A stretch of 64,000 nt of DNA, from positions 710,501 to 774,500 of the forward strand of contig NZ_CP125378.1 of NCBI RefSeq assembly GCF_034008635.1, written 5' to 3'. Shown here piece by piece: positions 55,764 through 64,000 of this stretch. This DNA comes from Pseudomonas sp. P8_229 (GTDB lineage Bacteria; Pseudomonadota; Gammaproteobacteria; Pseudomonadales; Pseudomonadaceae). Position 1 is the stretch's first letter, and every line of letters starts with the position of its first letter. Position numbers and translations under genes: made by a program. The notes beneath the pieces are model-generated. The model ran no database searches. It was not told the DNA's origin and saw nothing but the letters and a program-made list of their open reading frames with translations.

Positions 55764-55963
55764 GCTTTCTTTCTCCAGTACCGGCGGCCCGAACGCTCTG
55801 GTTCGCAGCCCCGCGTATGCCCTTCAGCTAAATTCATGTGTGTGGCGATGGTTGGTGGAACCCCGCGGTCAGCGCGAAACATGACCTGCGTGCAACTCCA
55901 GAAACCCTCAGCCTCGCCTGCTTTGTGCAAGTGCATTGATGGACGGCGGCAGACTGCCAGCCG

Positions 55964-56608
55964 TCACATCGAAGTAGACGCTCCCAGTGAGCTTCTACGT
56001 ACGGCATCGATGAACGCGCGGATCTTCGCATGATCCTTGATGCCCCTGCTCGCCTCTACCCCACCGCTGACGTCGACCGCGTACGGTTTGACCCGGGCCA
56101 CGGCGTCGGCAACGTTTTCCGGCGTGAGACCACCGGCCAGGATCAACGGCTTGCTCAACCGCTGCGGAATCAATGACCAGTCGAACGCCTCGCCGGTTCC
56201 GCCGGGCACGCCTTCGACATAGGTGTCGAGCAGCACGCCACTGGCGCTCGGATAGGCATCGACGGCGGCGGCAATGTCGTCGCCGGCCTTGACCCGCAGC
56301 GCCTTGATGTACGGACGATGCCAGCCTTCGCATGCTTCTGCGCTTTCATCGCCATGAAACTGCAGCAGATCCAGCGGCACGGCATCGAGGATTTCCCCCA
56401 GCTCGCAGCGGCTGGCATTGACGAACAGGCCGACGGTGGTCACGAACGGCGGCAAGGCGCGAATGATCGCTCTCGCCTGCTGCACGCTCACCGCCCGCGG
56501 ACTTTTTGCATAAAACACGAAACCGATTGCATCAGCCCCGGCTTCGACCGCTGCCAACGCATCTTCTATGCGGGTAATCCCGCAAATCTTGCTGCGAACG
56601 GCTGACAT
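55964..56608 (-). CDS. trpF: Phosphoribosylanthranilate isomerase
   Basis: This 214-residue TIM barrel opens [20 protein letters not shown], with the catalytic Cys9 in CGIT. The C-terminal [19 protein letters not shown] holds the phosphate site. It performs the Amadori rearrangement in tryptophan synthesis. About 200 bases separate it from accD. Confidence 0.96.
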   Translation of the reverse strand: MSAVRSKICGITRIEDALAAVEAGADAIGFVFYAKSPRAVSVQQARAIIRALPPFVTTVGLFVNASRCELGEILDAVPLDLLQFHGDESAEACEGWHRPYIKALRVKAGDDIAAAVDAYPSASGVLLDTYVEGVPGGTGEAFDWSLIPQRLSKPLILAGGLTPENVADAVARVKPYAVDVSGGVEASRGIKDHAKIRAFIDAVRRSSLGASTSM

Positions 56609-56673
56609 GTCGATAAAAACCTCAAGGCAAAAACCGGGAAAGTCCCGGATGGTAACAAAAGCGTTCGGGGGCG

Positions 56674-57498
56674 TCAGCCGTCAAGGCCAGAGAAACCCGT
56701 AAGGAAATGTGGCCCGACGAAACGCTCGGGCAATGGGAACTCGTCGTGGTACTCGACCTGCACCAGATACAACCCATACGGATGCGCGGTCACGCCACCG
56801 GAACGGCGTTCGCGGCTCTCCAGCACTTCCTTCATCCACTCCACCGGCCGCTCGCCGGCACCAATCGTCATCAGAACACCAGCGATGTTGCGCACCATGT
56901 GGTGCAGGAACGCATTGGCACGGATATCGAGTACGATCATCTTGCCGTGACGGGTCACGCGCAGGTGGTGCATCTTCTTGATCGGCGACTTCGCCTGGCA
57001 CTGGCCGGCGCGAAACGCACTGAAATCGTGGGTGCCAATCAGGTATTGCGCGGCTTCGGCCATGCGCTCGACGTCCAGCGGGCGATGATTCCAGGTGATT
57101 TCCTGGTTGAGATGCGCCGGACGAATCTGATCGTTGTAGATCACGTAGCGATAACGCCGGGCGATGGCTTTGAACCGCGCATGGAAATGCGCCGGCATGA
57201 CCCGTGCCCAACTGACACTGATGTCGTGGGGCAGATTGATGTTGGCGCCCATCACCCAGGCTTTCAGGGAGCGATCGACCGGCGTGTCGAAATGCACCAC
57301 TTGCCCGCACGCATGCACCCCGGCGTCGGTGCGACCGGCGCACTGCAGCGAAATCGGCGAGTTGGCGACTTTCGACAAGGCTTTTTCGAGTTCTTCCTGC
57401 ACCGTCGCGACACCCGTCAACTGACGCTGCCAGCCGCTGTAGCGCGAGCCTTTGTACTCGACGCCCAGTGCCACACGGTAAAAGCCTTCGGGTGCCAT
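56674..57498 (-). CDS. truA: tRNA pseudouridine synthase A
   Basis: 274 residues from ATG 57498 ([20 protein letters not shown]). The catalytic Asp58 is in [14 protein letters not shown], with RRYRYVIYN and [13 protein letters not shown]. It modifies U38-U40 in tRNA anticodon stems. A TTG ten codons upstream is also possible; longer extensions run into a REPIN and are not credible. Confidence 0.95.
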   Translation of the reverse strand: MAPEGFYRVALGVEYKGSRYSGWQRQLTGVATVQEELEKALSKVANSPISLQCAGRTDAGVHACGQVVHFDTPVDRSLKAWVMGANINLPHDISVSWARVMPAHFHARFKAIARRYRYVIYNDQIRPAHLNQEITWNHRPLDVERMAEAAQYLIGTHDFSAFRAGQCQAKSPIKKMHHLRVTRHGKMIVLDIRANAFLHHMVRNIAGVLMTIGAGERPVEWMKEVLESRERRSGGVTAHPYGLYLVQVEYHDEFPLPERFVGPHFLTGFSGLDG

Positions 57499-57616
57499 TT
57501 CGGCGACCGGGTTATCTATGTTTGCCAAGGTGGGACAGCCTGCTGATCTGCAAAGGCGGGCATTATAAGGCTGTGAGTCGGGGATGCCAGTCAGTTCTGT
57601 ATTGACCGATCCGGCC

Positions 57617-57713
57617 TCTTCGCGAGCAAGCCCGCTCCCACAGGGGATTGGGGGCTGGATCGGGATGGGTGGCTGCCGCAGGACCATTGTGGGAGCGGGC
57701 TTGCTCGCGAAAG
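57617..57713. repeat. REPIN (CGCGAGCAAGCCCGCTCCCAC type)
   Basis: Arms at 57617-57642 and 57688-57712 match those at 48513-48587; the centre differs. It lies between truA and the fimV terminator. Confidence 0.92.
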
Positions 57714-57745
57714 CGCCGCTCCAGACGCAGCAAAATCCAACCCAA

Positions 57746-57776
57746 ACAAAAACGGCAGCCTCGATGGGCTGCCGTT
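57746..57776 (-). terminator. Rho-independent terminator of fimV
   Basis: AACGGCAGCC pairs with GGCTGCCGTT around TCGATG; five T follow on the minus strand. It lies 22 bases past the fimV stop. Confidence 0.9.
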
Positions 57777-57797
57777 CTGTTTACTGCTGACGCTGAA

Positions 57798-60437
57798 TCA
57801 AGCCAGGTTCGAGAGCATTTCCTTGGCTTCGCCACGCTGCTTCTCGTCACCCTCGGTCAACACTTCGTTGAGGATATCGCGCGCGCCGTCGTTGTCGCCC
57901 ATGTCGATGTAGGCCTGAGCCAGATCGAGCTTGGTGGCCGCTTCATCAGTGCCGGCGAGGAAGTCGAAATCGTCTTCGCCCAGATCATCACCCATGGCCG
58001 CATCGGCTTCAGTGAAAGTCGGCTCGGCAATGCTCTGCGACAGGCGATCCAGCTCGGCGTTGACGTCATCCAGCTCGGCGGCGAATGCATCCGGTTCGGC
58101 CGGGTTGCTGTCCATCTCGTCAGCCAGCGACAGATCGAAATCCGCCGGCAGCTCCAGATCGTCCTGCGGCACTTCGTTCACCACTGGAGGCTCGACCGGC
58201 GACAGGTCTTTCACGCCCTCGTCCAAGTCCAGCTGGAAGTCATCGTCCGCCAGGTCCGCTGCAGGTGCTGGCGCAGGCTCGGCACCGAGGTCCAGATCCA
58301 GGTCGAAGTCCGACAGGTCGTCGAGGTTTTCCTTGATCTCGGTCTGCTGTTGCAGCACCGATTCGAAGTTCAGATCGTCGTCTGTCGGGAACTCATCCAG
58401 CTCCACCGGTGCTTCAGGCTCAACGACAGGCGCAGGTTCAACCGGGGTGATGTTGTCGAGGTCGTCCAGGCTCAGGTCGAACGCGCTGTCCAGATCATCT
58501 GCCACCGGCGCAGGCTCAGTTGCTGGCGCCTCTGGCTCGTCGAGCAGCAGCTCCTTGACGTATTGCGCGTCCAGCTCGGCAGCGACCGCCGCTGCAGCCA
58601 GACCCGCAGCAGCGACGACAGCCATGGTCGGGAAGCGTTTTTTCAGTTCTTCGACCTTGGCGAAGTTATCGCCGTTGGCCACCAGCTGACGCTCCTGACC
58701 GACGAACGCATCGCGATCGCCCTGCTGACCGTAGACTTCCATCAGTTTCAGGCGCAGGTCGCTGCGTTGTGGCTCAAGGCTGACGCCCTCCTCCAGCAGC
58801 GCAGCAGCCTGATTCAGGCGACCGGCATTGATGTGCGACTGAGCCTTGTCCAGCACGTCATCGGAACGCTCGGCAGCCGGCGCGACCAGTGGCGCAGCAA
58901 TCGGCTCGGCCATCACCACCGGCGTCACGACCGGGGCCGGAGCAGGCGCGGGTGCCGGGGTATTCAGTTTGACGCTGGCGGCAGGCACTTCCAGACCTTC
59001 GAAACTGCTCTCCGGCAGATCCTGCTCGGCGGAGAACTCTTGCTCCTCAGTCAGGGCCCGCGCCATGCGCAGGTGTTTTTCGGCTTCCTGCTGGGCTTTG
59101 CGGCGACGCGCCAGCAGCAACAGCAGTAGCAGCAGAACCACCGCACCGCCACCGATCAGACCCAGCAGGACCGGATTGGTCAGCAGTTCGTTGAAGGTTT
59201 TGTCTTCATCGACAACCGGCTTTGGTGCGACGACTGGCGTCTCGGCGGGCGTCTCGACCGGTGGCGCAATGGCCGATTCCGGAGTCGGCGCAGCTTCTGC
59301 CGAGGTCGCTGGCGGTGTTGCGGCCAGTTCAGCGGTGATCGCAGGCACGGCAGCATTGGCGGCAGGGGCAGCGCCCGTACCGTCAGCCTGCATTTTCGCC
59401 AGTTGATTGTTCTTCAGCTCGATCAGGCGCTGCAGCTTGTCCAGCTGGCTTTGCAGATCGGTCATGCGGCTTTTCAGTTCCTCGTTGTCACGACGGGTCG
59501 TGTCGAGGCTTTCCTGAGTGACCGCCAGCTTGTTGCTCAAGGCCTTGGCGTCGCCTGCCGGGCCTTTGCCCCGCGCCTTGGCGCTTTCGGCAGAGACCAG
59601 GCTCAAGTTGTCTTTGGCATTCTGGCCGCTACCGGCATTGCTGCGACTACGCTTGGTGGCATCGAGCTGCTGCTGACCGGTGCCTGGCTTGGCCACATAG
59701 CGACGGCCCTGACGCCAGGCGTCGTTCTGCGCGGCAACTTCAGCAATCGCTTTGGACTGCGGCAGCGCAGTGCTTTCCACCGAGTCCGGCAGACGCAGCA
59801 CCTGACCGGTCTTCAGCCGGTTGATGTTGCCGTCGATGAACGCGTCGGGGTTCAGCGCCTGAATCGCCAGCATGGTTTGCTGCACGGAGCCGCCAGTGCG
59901 CGCCTTCGCGGCGATTTCCCACAAGGTATCGCGCGGGGTGGTGGTGTATTGATTCGGGTGCGTGGCACCGGTGGTCGGCGCAGTGATGGTCTGCGACGGC
60001 GCCGGTTGCGCGGCCGCGTCAGCGGTCTGCGGCGAGAACTTCGACGGATCGAGCAGCACGCTGTAGTCACGCAGCAGACGGCCGTTAGGCCACATCACCT
60101 GCACGAGGAATTTCACCATCGGTTCCGACAGCGGTTTGCTCGAGGTCACGCGCAGCACGCTTTTGCCGCTGGCGTTGAGCACCGGGGTGAACGTCAGATC
60201 GTTGAGGAAGGCCTGGCGATCGACGCCGGCCTTGGCGAAATCTTCCGGCGAGGCCAGGCTCGGCACCACTTCGGCAGCGGTGAGATCCTTGACGTCGAGC
60301 AGCTCGATTTCGGCCACCAACGGCTGGTTCAGGGTCGACTTCAGGGTCAGCTCCCCGAGCCCGAGGGCATGCGCCATACCGGAGGACAGCGCCGAGGCGG
60401 CCGCTATTGCTAACACCAGTTTGCGAACTTGAACCAT
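57798..60437 (-). CDS. fimV: FimV, polar hub protein with LysM and TPR parts
   Basis: 879 residues. Signal peptide at 1-24 (VLAIAAASALSSGMAHA), then an N-terminal FimV domain LGLGELTLKSTLNQPLVAE, a LysM-like region (TPRDTLWEIAAKAR), a coiled coil around 300-345, a membrane helix VLLGLIGGGAVVLLLLLLLL and a long acidic cytosolic part. The C-terminal TPR segment is TKLDLAQAYIDMGDNDGARD. In P. aeruginosa FimV organises the type IV pilus and the cell pole. It is monocistronic with its own terminator. Confidence 0.95.
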   Translation of the reverse strand: MVQVRKLVLAIAAASALSSGMAHALGLGELTLKSTLNQPLVAEIELLDVKDLTAAEVVPSLASPEDFAKAGVDRQAFLNDLTFTPVLNASGKSVLRVTSSKPLSEPMVKFLVQVMWPNGRLLRDYSVLLDPSKFSPQTADAAAQPAPSQTITAPTTGATHPNQYTTTPRDTLWEIAAKARTGGSVQQTMLAIQALNPDAFIDGNINRLKTGQVLRLPDSVESTALPQSKAIAEVAAQNDAWRQGRRYVAKPGTGQQQLDATKRSRSNAGSGQNAKDNLSLVSAESAKARGKGPAGDAKALSNKLAVTQESLDTTRRDNEELKSRMTDLQSQLDKLQRLIELKNNQLAKMQADGTGAAPAANAAVPAITAELAATPPATSAEAAPTPESAIAPPVETPAETPVVAPKPVVDEDKTFNELLTNPVLLGLIGGGAVVLLLLLLLLARRRKAQQEAEKHLRMARALTEEQEFSAEQDLPESSFEGLEVPAASVKLNTPAPAPAPAPVVTPVVMAEPIAAPLVAPAAERSDDVLDKAQSHINAGRLNQAAALLEEGVSLEPQRSDLRLKLMEVYGQQGDRDAFVGQERQLVANGDNFAKVEELKKRFPTMAVVAAAGLAAAAVAAELDAQYVKELLLDEPEAPATEPAPVADDLDSAFDLSLDDLDNITPVEPAPVVEPEAPVELDEFPTDDDLNFESVLQQQTEIKENLDDLSDFDLDLDLGAEPAPAPAADLADDDFQLDLDEGVKDLSPVEPPVVNEVPQDDLELPADFDLSLADEMDSNPAEPDAFAAELDDVNAELDRLSQSIAEPTFTEADAAMGDDLGEDDFDFLAGTDEAATKLDLAQAYIDMGDNDGARDILNEVLTEGDEKQRGEAKEMLSNLA

Positions 60438-60646
60438 AGCCTCATCCTTTGTTTGAACGTTCCTCGGCCAGCGAGAAGATGTTGATTGCCGCTGCCGTAA
60501 GGCATTGCGCGCGACGACGACAGACTGCCGCGCGCGATCATTTCTTTGATGCCCCGGAAAGTCCCGGAGGGTGACACGTTATCGAGTGCTCCGGGCAAGC
60601 ATAGCGCTCACCTAGAATCAGTCGACAAATTGTTGCCAAGTATCTT

Positions 60647-61657
60647 TTACAGCAGGTCTTTTATCAACAATTCAGCGACCTGCACAGCATTGAGGGCTGC
60701 ACCTTTGCGTACGTTATCTGACGTCAGCCACAGATTAAGTTCCGCCGGCTCGTCGACACCGCTGCGCACCCGACCGACATAGACAACGTCCTGCCCCACC
60801 GCGTCACCCACCGCAGTCGGGTAATCACCGGCCTCGACCAGTTCGATGCCCGGCGCGTCTTCAAGCGCAGCGTTGACCTTTGCCAGGTCGACCGCACTCG
60901 CTGACTGCAAGGTCACGCTATAGCTATCGCCAAAAAACACCGGGGCTTGAACGCAAGTTGCGGAAATCTTTAATAAAGGCCGAGCCAGCACCTGACGCAA
61001 CTCGCGCACCAGACGTTTTTCCAGCAGCGTGTGGCCGTGGGCGTCCGGGGTGCCGACCTGGGCCAACACGTTGAAGGCCATCTGGCGGTCGAAGAAAGTC
61101 GGCTCCAGCGGGCGCATGTTCAGCAGCTCGGCGGTCTGTCGCGCCAGTTCGGTAACAGCTTCACGACCTTGCGCGGACACCGCCAGATTGGCGGTGACAT
61201 TGACGTATTGCAGGTCGATCAAATCGAGCAGCGGCGCCAGCACCACGGCGAGCGAAGTGGCCGACGGGCTTGGACTGCTGACCTGGAACGGCGCTTTCAA
61301 ACCGGCGAGCTGAGCGGCGTTGGCCTCCGGAACGATTTGGGGCGCCTGATCGGCCGGCAGCGCGCCGGACAAGTCGATCAGCGAGCAACCAGCGGCATGC
61401 GCGCGGGCGGCGTAGCTCAGAGTGATCGCCGGCCCGGCGGCGAAGAACACCAGTTTGACCTTGCTGAAATCGAACTCGTCGACCTCGCGCACGCGCACGT
61501 TCTTGTTGCGAAACAGCACTGAGCTGCCAGCGGATTCGCTGCTGGCCAGCAGGTGCAGGTTGCCGACCGGGAAGTCGCGCTCTTCGAGAATCTGTACGAG
61601 GGTTTCGCCGACAGTACCGGTGGCGCCGATCACGGCAATATCTAGGGTCTGGGTCAT
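60647..61657 (-). CDS. Aspartate-semialdehyde dehydrogenase paralogue lacking the catalytic cysteine
   Basis: This 336-residue protein has the Asd fold: Rossmann GATGTVGETL at 11-20 and YVGRVRSG near the C-terminus. At the place where Asd has the catalytic cysteine (PNCST or GGNCT) it reads SSPSPSATS (127-135). It also lacks the matching active-site signature. It is therefore probably not a dehydrogenase; the E. coli Usg protein is a similar paralogue. It lies between asd and fimV, where Pseudomonas genomes carry an Asd-like gene. Confidence 0.88.
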   Translation of the reverse strand: MTQTLDIAVIGATGTVGETLVQILEERDFPVGNLHLLASSESAGSSVLFRNKNVRVREVDEFDFSKVKLVFFAAGPAITLSYAARAHAAGCSLIDLSGALPADQAPQIVPEANAAQLAGLKAPFQVSSPSPSATSLAVVLAPLLDLIDLQYVNVTANLAVSAQGREAVTELARQTAELLNMRPLEPTFFDRQMAFNVLAQVGTPDAHGHTLLEKRLVRELRQVLARPLLKISATCVQAPVFFGDSYSVTLQSASAVDLAKVNAALEDAPGIELVEAGDYPTAVGDAVGQDVVYVGRVRSGVDEPAELNLWLTSDNVRKGAALNAVQVAELLIKDLL

Positions 61658-61746
61658 GGTGCGAGCCTCTGGCGAAACGGGGGGAGCGGCACTTTACCGG
61701 GTGAGTGCCGCACAGGCAATTTCTGCCGGATTTGTGGCGCCCACCC

Positions 61747-61857
61747 GGATCGTTCCCACGCTCTGCGTGGCAATGCCGCATCGGACGCTCTGCTTTCGGC
61801 TTGTAAAGGGACGCGGAGCGTCCCGGGATGCATTCCCACGCAGAGCGTGGGAACGAT
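61747..61857. repeat. REP pair (GATCGTTCCCACGCTCTGCG type)
   Basis: A perfect 23-base inverted repeat (61747-61769 and 61835-61857) flanks about 65 bases that include a second, weaker inverted pair (GGACGCTC/GCGGAGCGTCC). It lies between asd and the Asd paralogue. Confidence 0.9.
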
Positions 61858-61863
61858 CGGCAT

Positions 61864-61894
61864 AAAAAAACCCGCACCTCTCACAAGGCACGGG
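61864..61894 (-). terminator. Rho-independent terminator of asd
   Basis: CCCGTGCC pairs with GGTGCGGG (two wobble pairs) on the minus strand, followed by seven T. It lies 22 bases past the asd stop. Confidence 0.85.
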
Positions 61895-61915
61895 CTCTTT
61901 CATTACTTCAAGCAA

Positions 61916-63028
61916 TCAACGCTCAAGCAAAATCCGCAGCATGCGACGCAGCGGTTCGGCCGCACCCCACAGCAGTTGGTCGCCGACGGTGAACGCACCG
62001 ACGAATTGCGAACCCATGTTCAGCTTGCGCAGACGACCCACTGGTACGTTCAGGGTGCCGGTGACCTTGGTCGGGCTCAGCTCCTGCATGCTGATCTCGC
62101 GCTGGTTCGGCACCAGTTTGACCCAAGGGTTGTGCTGGCTGATCAAACCTTCGATATCAGCGATCGGCACGTCTTTGTTCAGCTTGATGGTCAGCGCCTG
62201 GCTGTGGCAACGCATGGCGCCGATGCGCACGCAGATGCCGTCGACCGGGATCGGGCTCTTGAAGCGGCCGAGGATCTTGTTGGTCTCGGCCTGGGCCTTC
62301 CACTCTTCACGGCTCTGGCCGTTCGGCAGTTCCTTGTCGATCCACGGGATCAGGCTGCCGGCCAGTGGCACGCCGAAGTTTTCGGTCGGGTACGCGTCGC
62401 TGCGCATGGCTTCGGCAACACGACGATCGATGTCGAGGATCGCGCTGGCCGGATCGGCCAGTTGATCGGCAACCGCAGCGTGGGTCGCACCCATCTGCTT
62501 GATCAGTTCACGCATGTTCTGCGCGCCGGCACCGGAGGCCGCCTGATAAGTCATGGCGCTCATCCACTCGACCAGACCGGCCTCGAACAGGCCGCCCAAC
62601 CCCATCAGCATCAGGCTGACGGTGCAGTTGCCGCCGATGTAGTTCTTGGTGCCCGCGTCCAGTTGCTGGTCGATGACCTTGCGGTTGACCGGATCGAGAA
62701 TGATGACGGCGTCATCGTTCATGCGCAGGCTCGAGGCCGCGTCGATCCAGTAACCCTGCCAGCCGGCTTCGCGCAGCTTCGGGAATACTTCGCTGGTGTA
62801 GTCGCCGCCCTGGCAGGTCAGGATCACGTCGAGGGTTTTCAGCTCTTCAATGCTGTAAGCGTCCTTGAGCGGAGCAATATCCTTGCCCACGGACGGGCCT
62901 TGGCCACCGACATTGGAAGTGGTGAAAAACACCGGCTCGATAAGATCGAAATCCTGCTCTTCCAGCATCCGCTGCATGAGCACGGAACCGACCATGCCGC
63001 GCCAACCGATCAGACCTACACGTTTCAT
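61916..63028 (-). CDS. asd: Aspartate-semialdehyde dehydrogenase
   Basis: This 370-residue enzyme has N-terminal NADP motif [18 protein letters not shown] and the catalytic Cys135 in GGNCTVS. The gammaproteobacterial EDFDLIEP/FFTTSN region and [17 protein letters not shown] carry the substrate residues. It makes aspartate semialdehyde for lysine, threonine and methionine synthesis. The start is 67 bases after the leuB stop. Confidence 0.97.
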   Translation of the reverse strand: MKRVGLIGWRGMVGSVLMQRMLEEQDFDLIEPVFFTTSNVGGQGPSVGKDIAPLKDAYSIEELKTLDVILTCQGGDYTSEVFPKLREAGWQGYWIDAASSLRMNDDAVIILDPVNRKVIDQQLDAGTKNYIGGNCTVSLMLMGLGGLFEAGLVEWMSAMTYQAASGAGAQNMRELIKQMGATHAAVADQLADPASAILDIDRRVAEAMRSDAYPTENFGVPLAGSLIPWIDKELPNGQSREEWKAQAETNKILGRFKSPIPVDGICVRIGAMRCHSQALTIKLNKDVPIADIEGLISQHNPWVKLVPNQREISMQELSPTKVTGTLNVPVGRLRKLNMGSQFVGAFTVGDQLLWGAAEPLRRMLRILLER

Positions 63029-63094
63029 CGCAACTACACCTTCTTGAAAAGTGGGCCGCTGCTTTGTATTGAATTTCGCAGCGGGCCCGAGAGA

Positions 63095-64000
<906 letters not shown>

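Noticed and set aside
57499..57687. N-terminal extension of truA
   Set aside because: It runs back toward a REPIN arm and lacks similarity to TruA.

Overview
The window is a chromosomal segment of a Pseudomonas of the P. fluorescens group. The evidence is the high-GC coding style, two core gene orders typical of Pseudomonas (thrS-infC-rpmI-rplT-pheS-pheT-ihfA-merR-tRNA-Pro, and leuB-asd-asd paralogue-fimV-truA-trpF-accD-folC-dedD-cvpA-purF-metZ), an RsmE-type CsrA protein that matches my memory of P. fluorescens RsmE, and several REP/REPIN inverted repeats of the kind abundant in this group. No plasmid, prophage, insertion sequence or CRISPR array was found.

Region 1 (1-15.2 kb) is variable regulatory and metabolic DNA: a winged-helix ATPase regulator that appears to have lost its C-terminal half and meets the tail of a related gene on the other strand, a GlxA-type regulator, a pirin, two LysR regulators, a quinone oxidoreductase, an alpha/beta hydrolase, an ABC exporter and several small secreted or unknown proteins. 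A LysR gene is divergent from a three-gene SnoaL/SDR/histidine-phosphatase operon, with a perfect inverted repeat between them. Region 2 (15.3-22.8 kb) is the translation-factor and tRNA-synthetase block, all on the minus strand, with a non-ATG infC start and a terminator/attenuator before pheS. Region 3 (22.7-25.1 kb) holds a cold-shock gene and small unknown or periplasmic genes.

Region 4 (25.2-32.3 kb) is a complete ribose operon, rbsBACRKD, ending in a signal-peptide-bearing nucleoside hydrolase. A perfect LacI-family palindrome lies in front of rbsB. Together these suggest periplasmic nucleoside cleavage followed by ribose uptake, RbsD anomer conversion and RbsK phosphorylation. Region 5 (32.3-37.3 kb) has an unknown coiled-coil protein, periplasmic asparaginase/glutaminase AnsB, a DUF1654 gene plus endonuclease I behind a canonical LexA box, a siderophore-interacting protein, a SPOR lipoprotein and rsmE.

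Region 6 (38.0-40.3 kb) is a small AT-richer accessory patch next to tRNA-Val(GAC). It contains an orphan strong terminator (possible sRNA), a small secreted Cys protein, an Ala/Gly-rich hydrophobic protein and a DUF2625 gene broken at a G8 tract. Region 7 (40.5-47.6 kb) has a PuuB-like FAD oxidase and a four-gene Tat-exported molybdenum hydroxylase operon (Mo subunit, 2Fe-2S subunit, tri-haem cytochrome c, XdhC). Region 8 (47.7-48.6 kb) is a tRNA cluster (Val-TAC, two Asp-GTC) between REP elements. Region 9 (48.6-64 kb) is the core biosynthetic and cell-envelope block, ending inside leuB at the window edge.

The observations most worth following are the LexA-controlled DUF1654-endA pair, the homopolymer frameshift in DUF2625, the apparent inversion junction at the left edge, the orphan terminator near 38.1 kb and the Ala/Gly-rich small protein. 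All functional statements rest on reading the sequence and on family knowledge; no database search was run.
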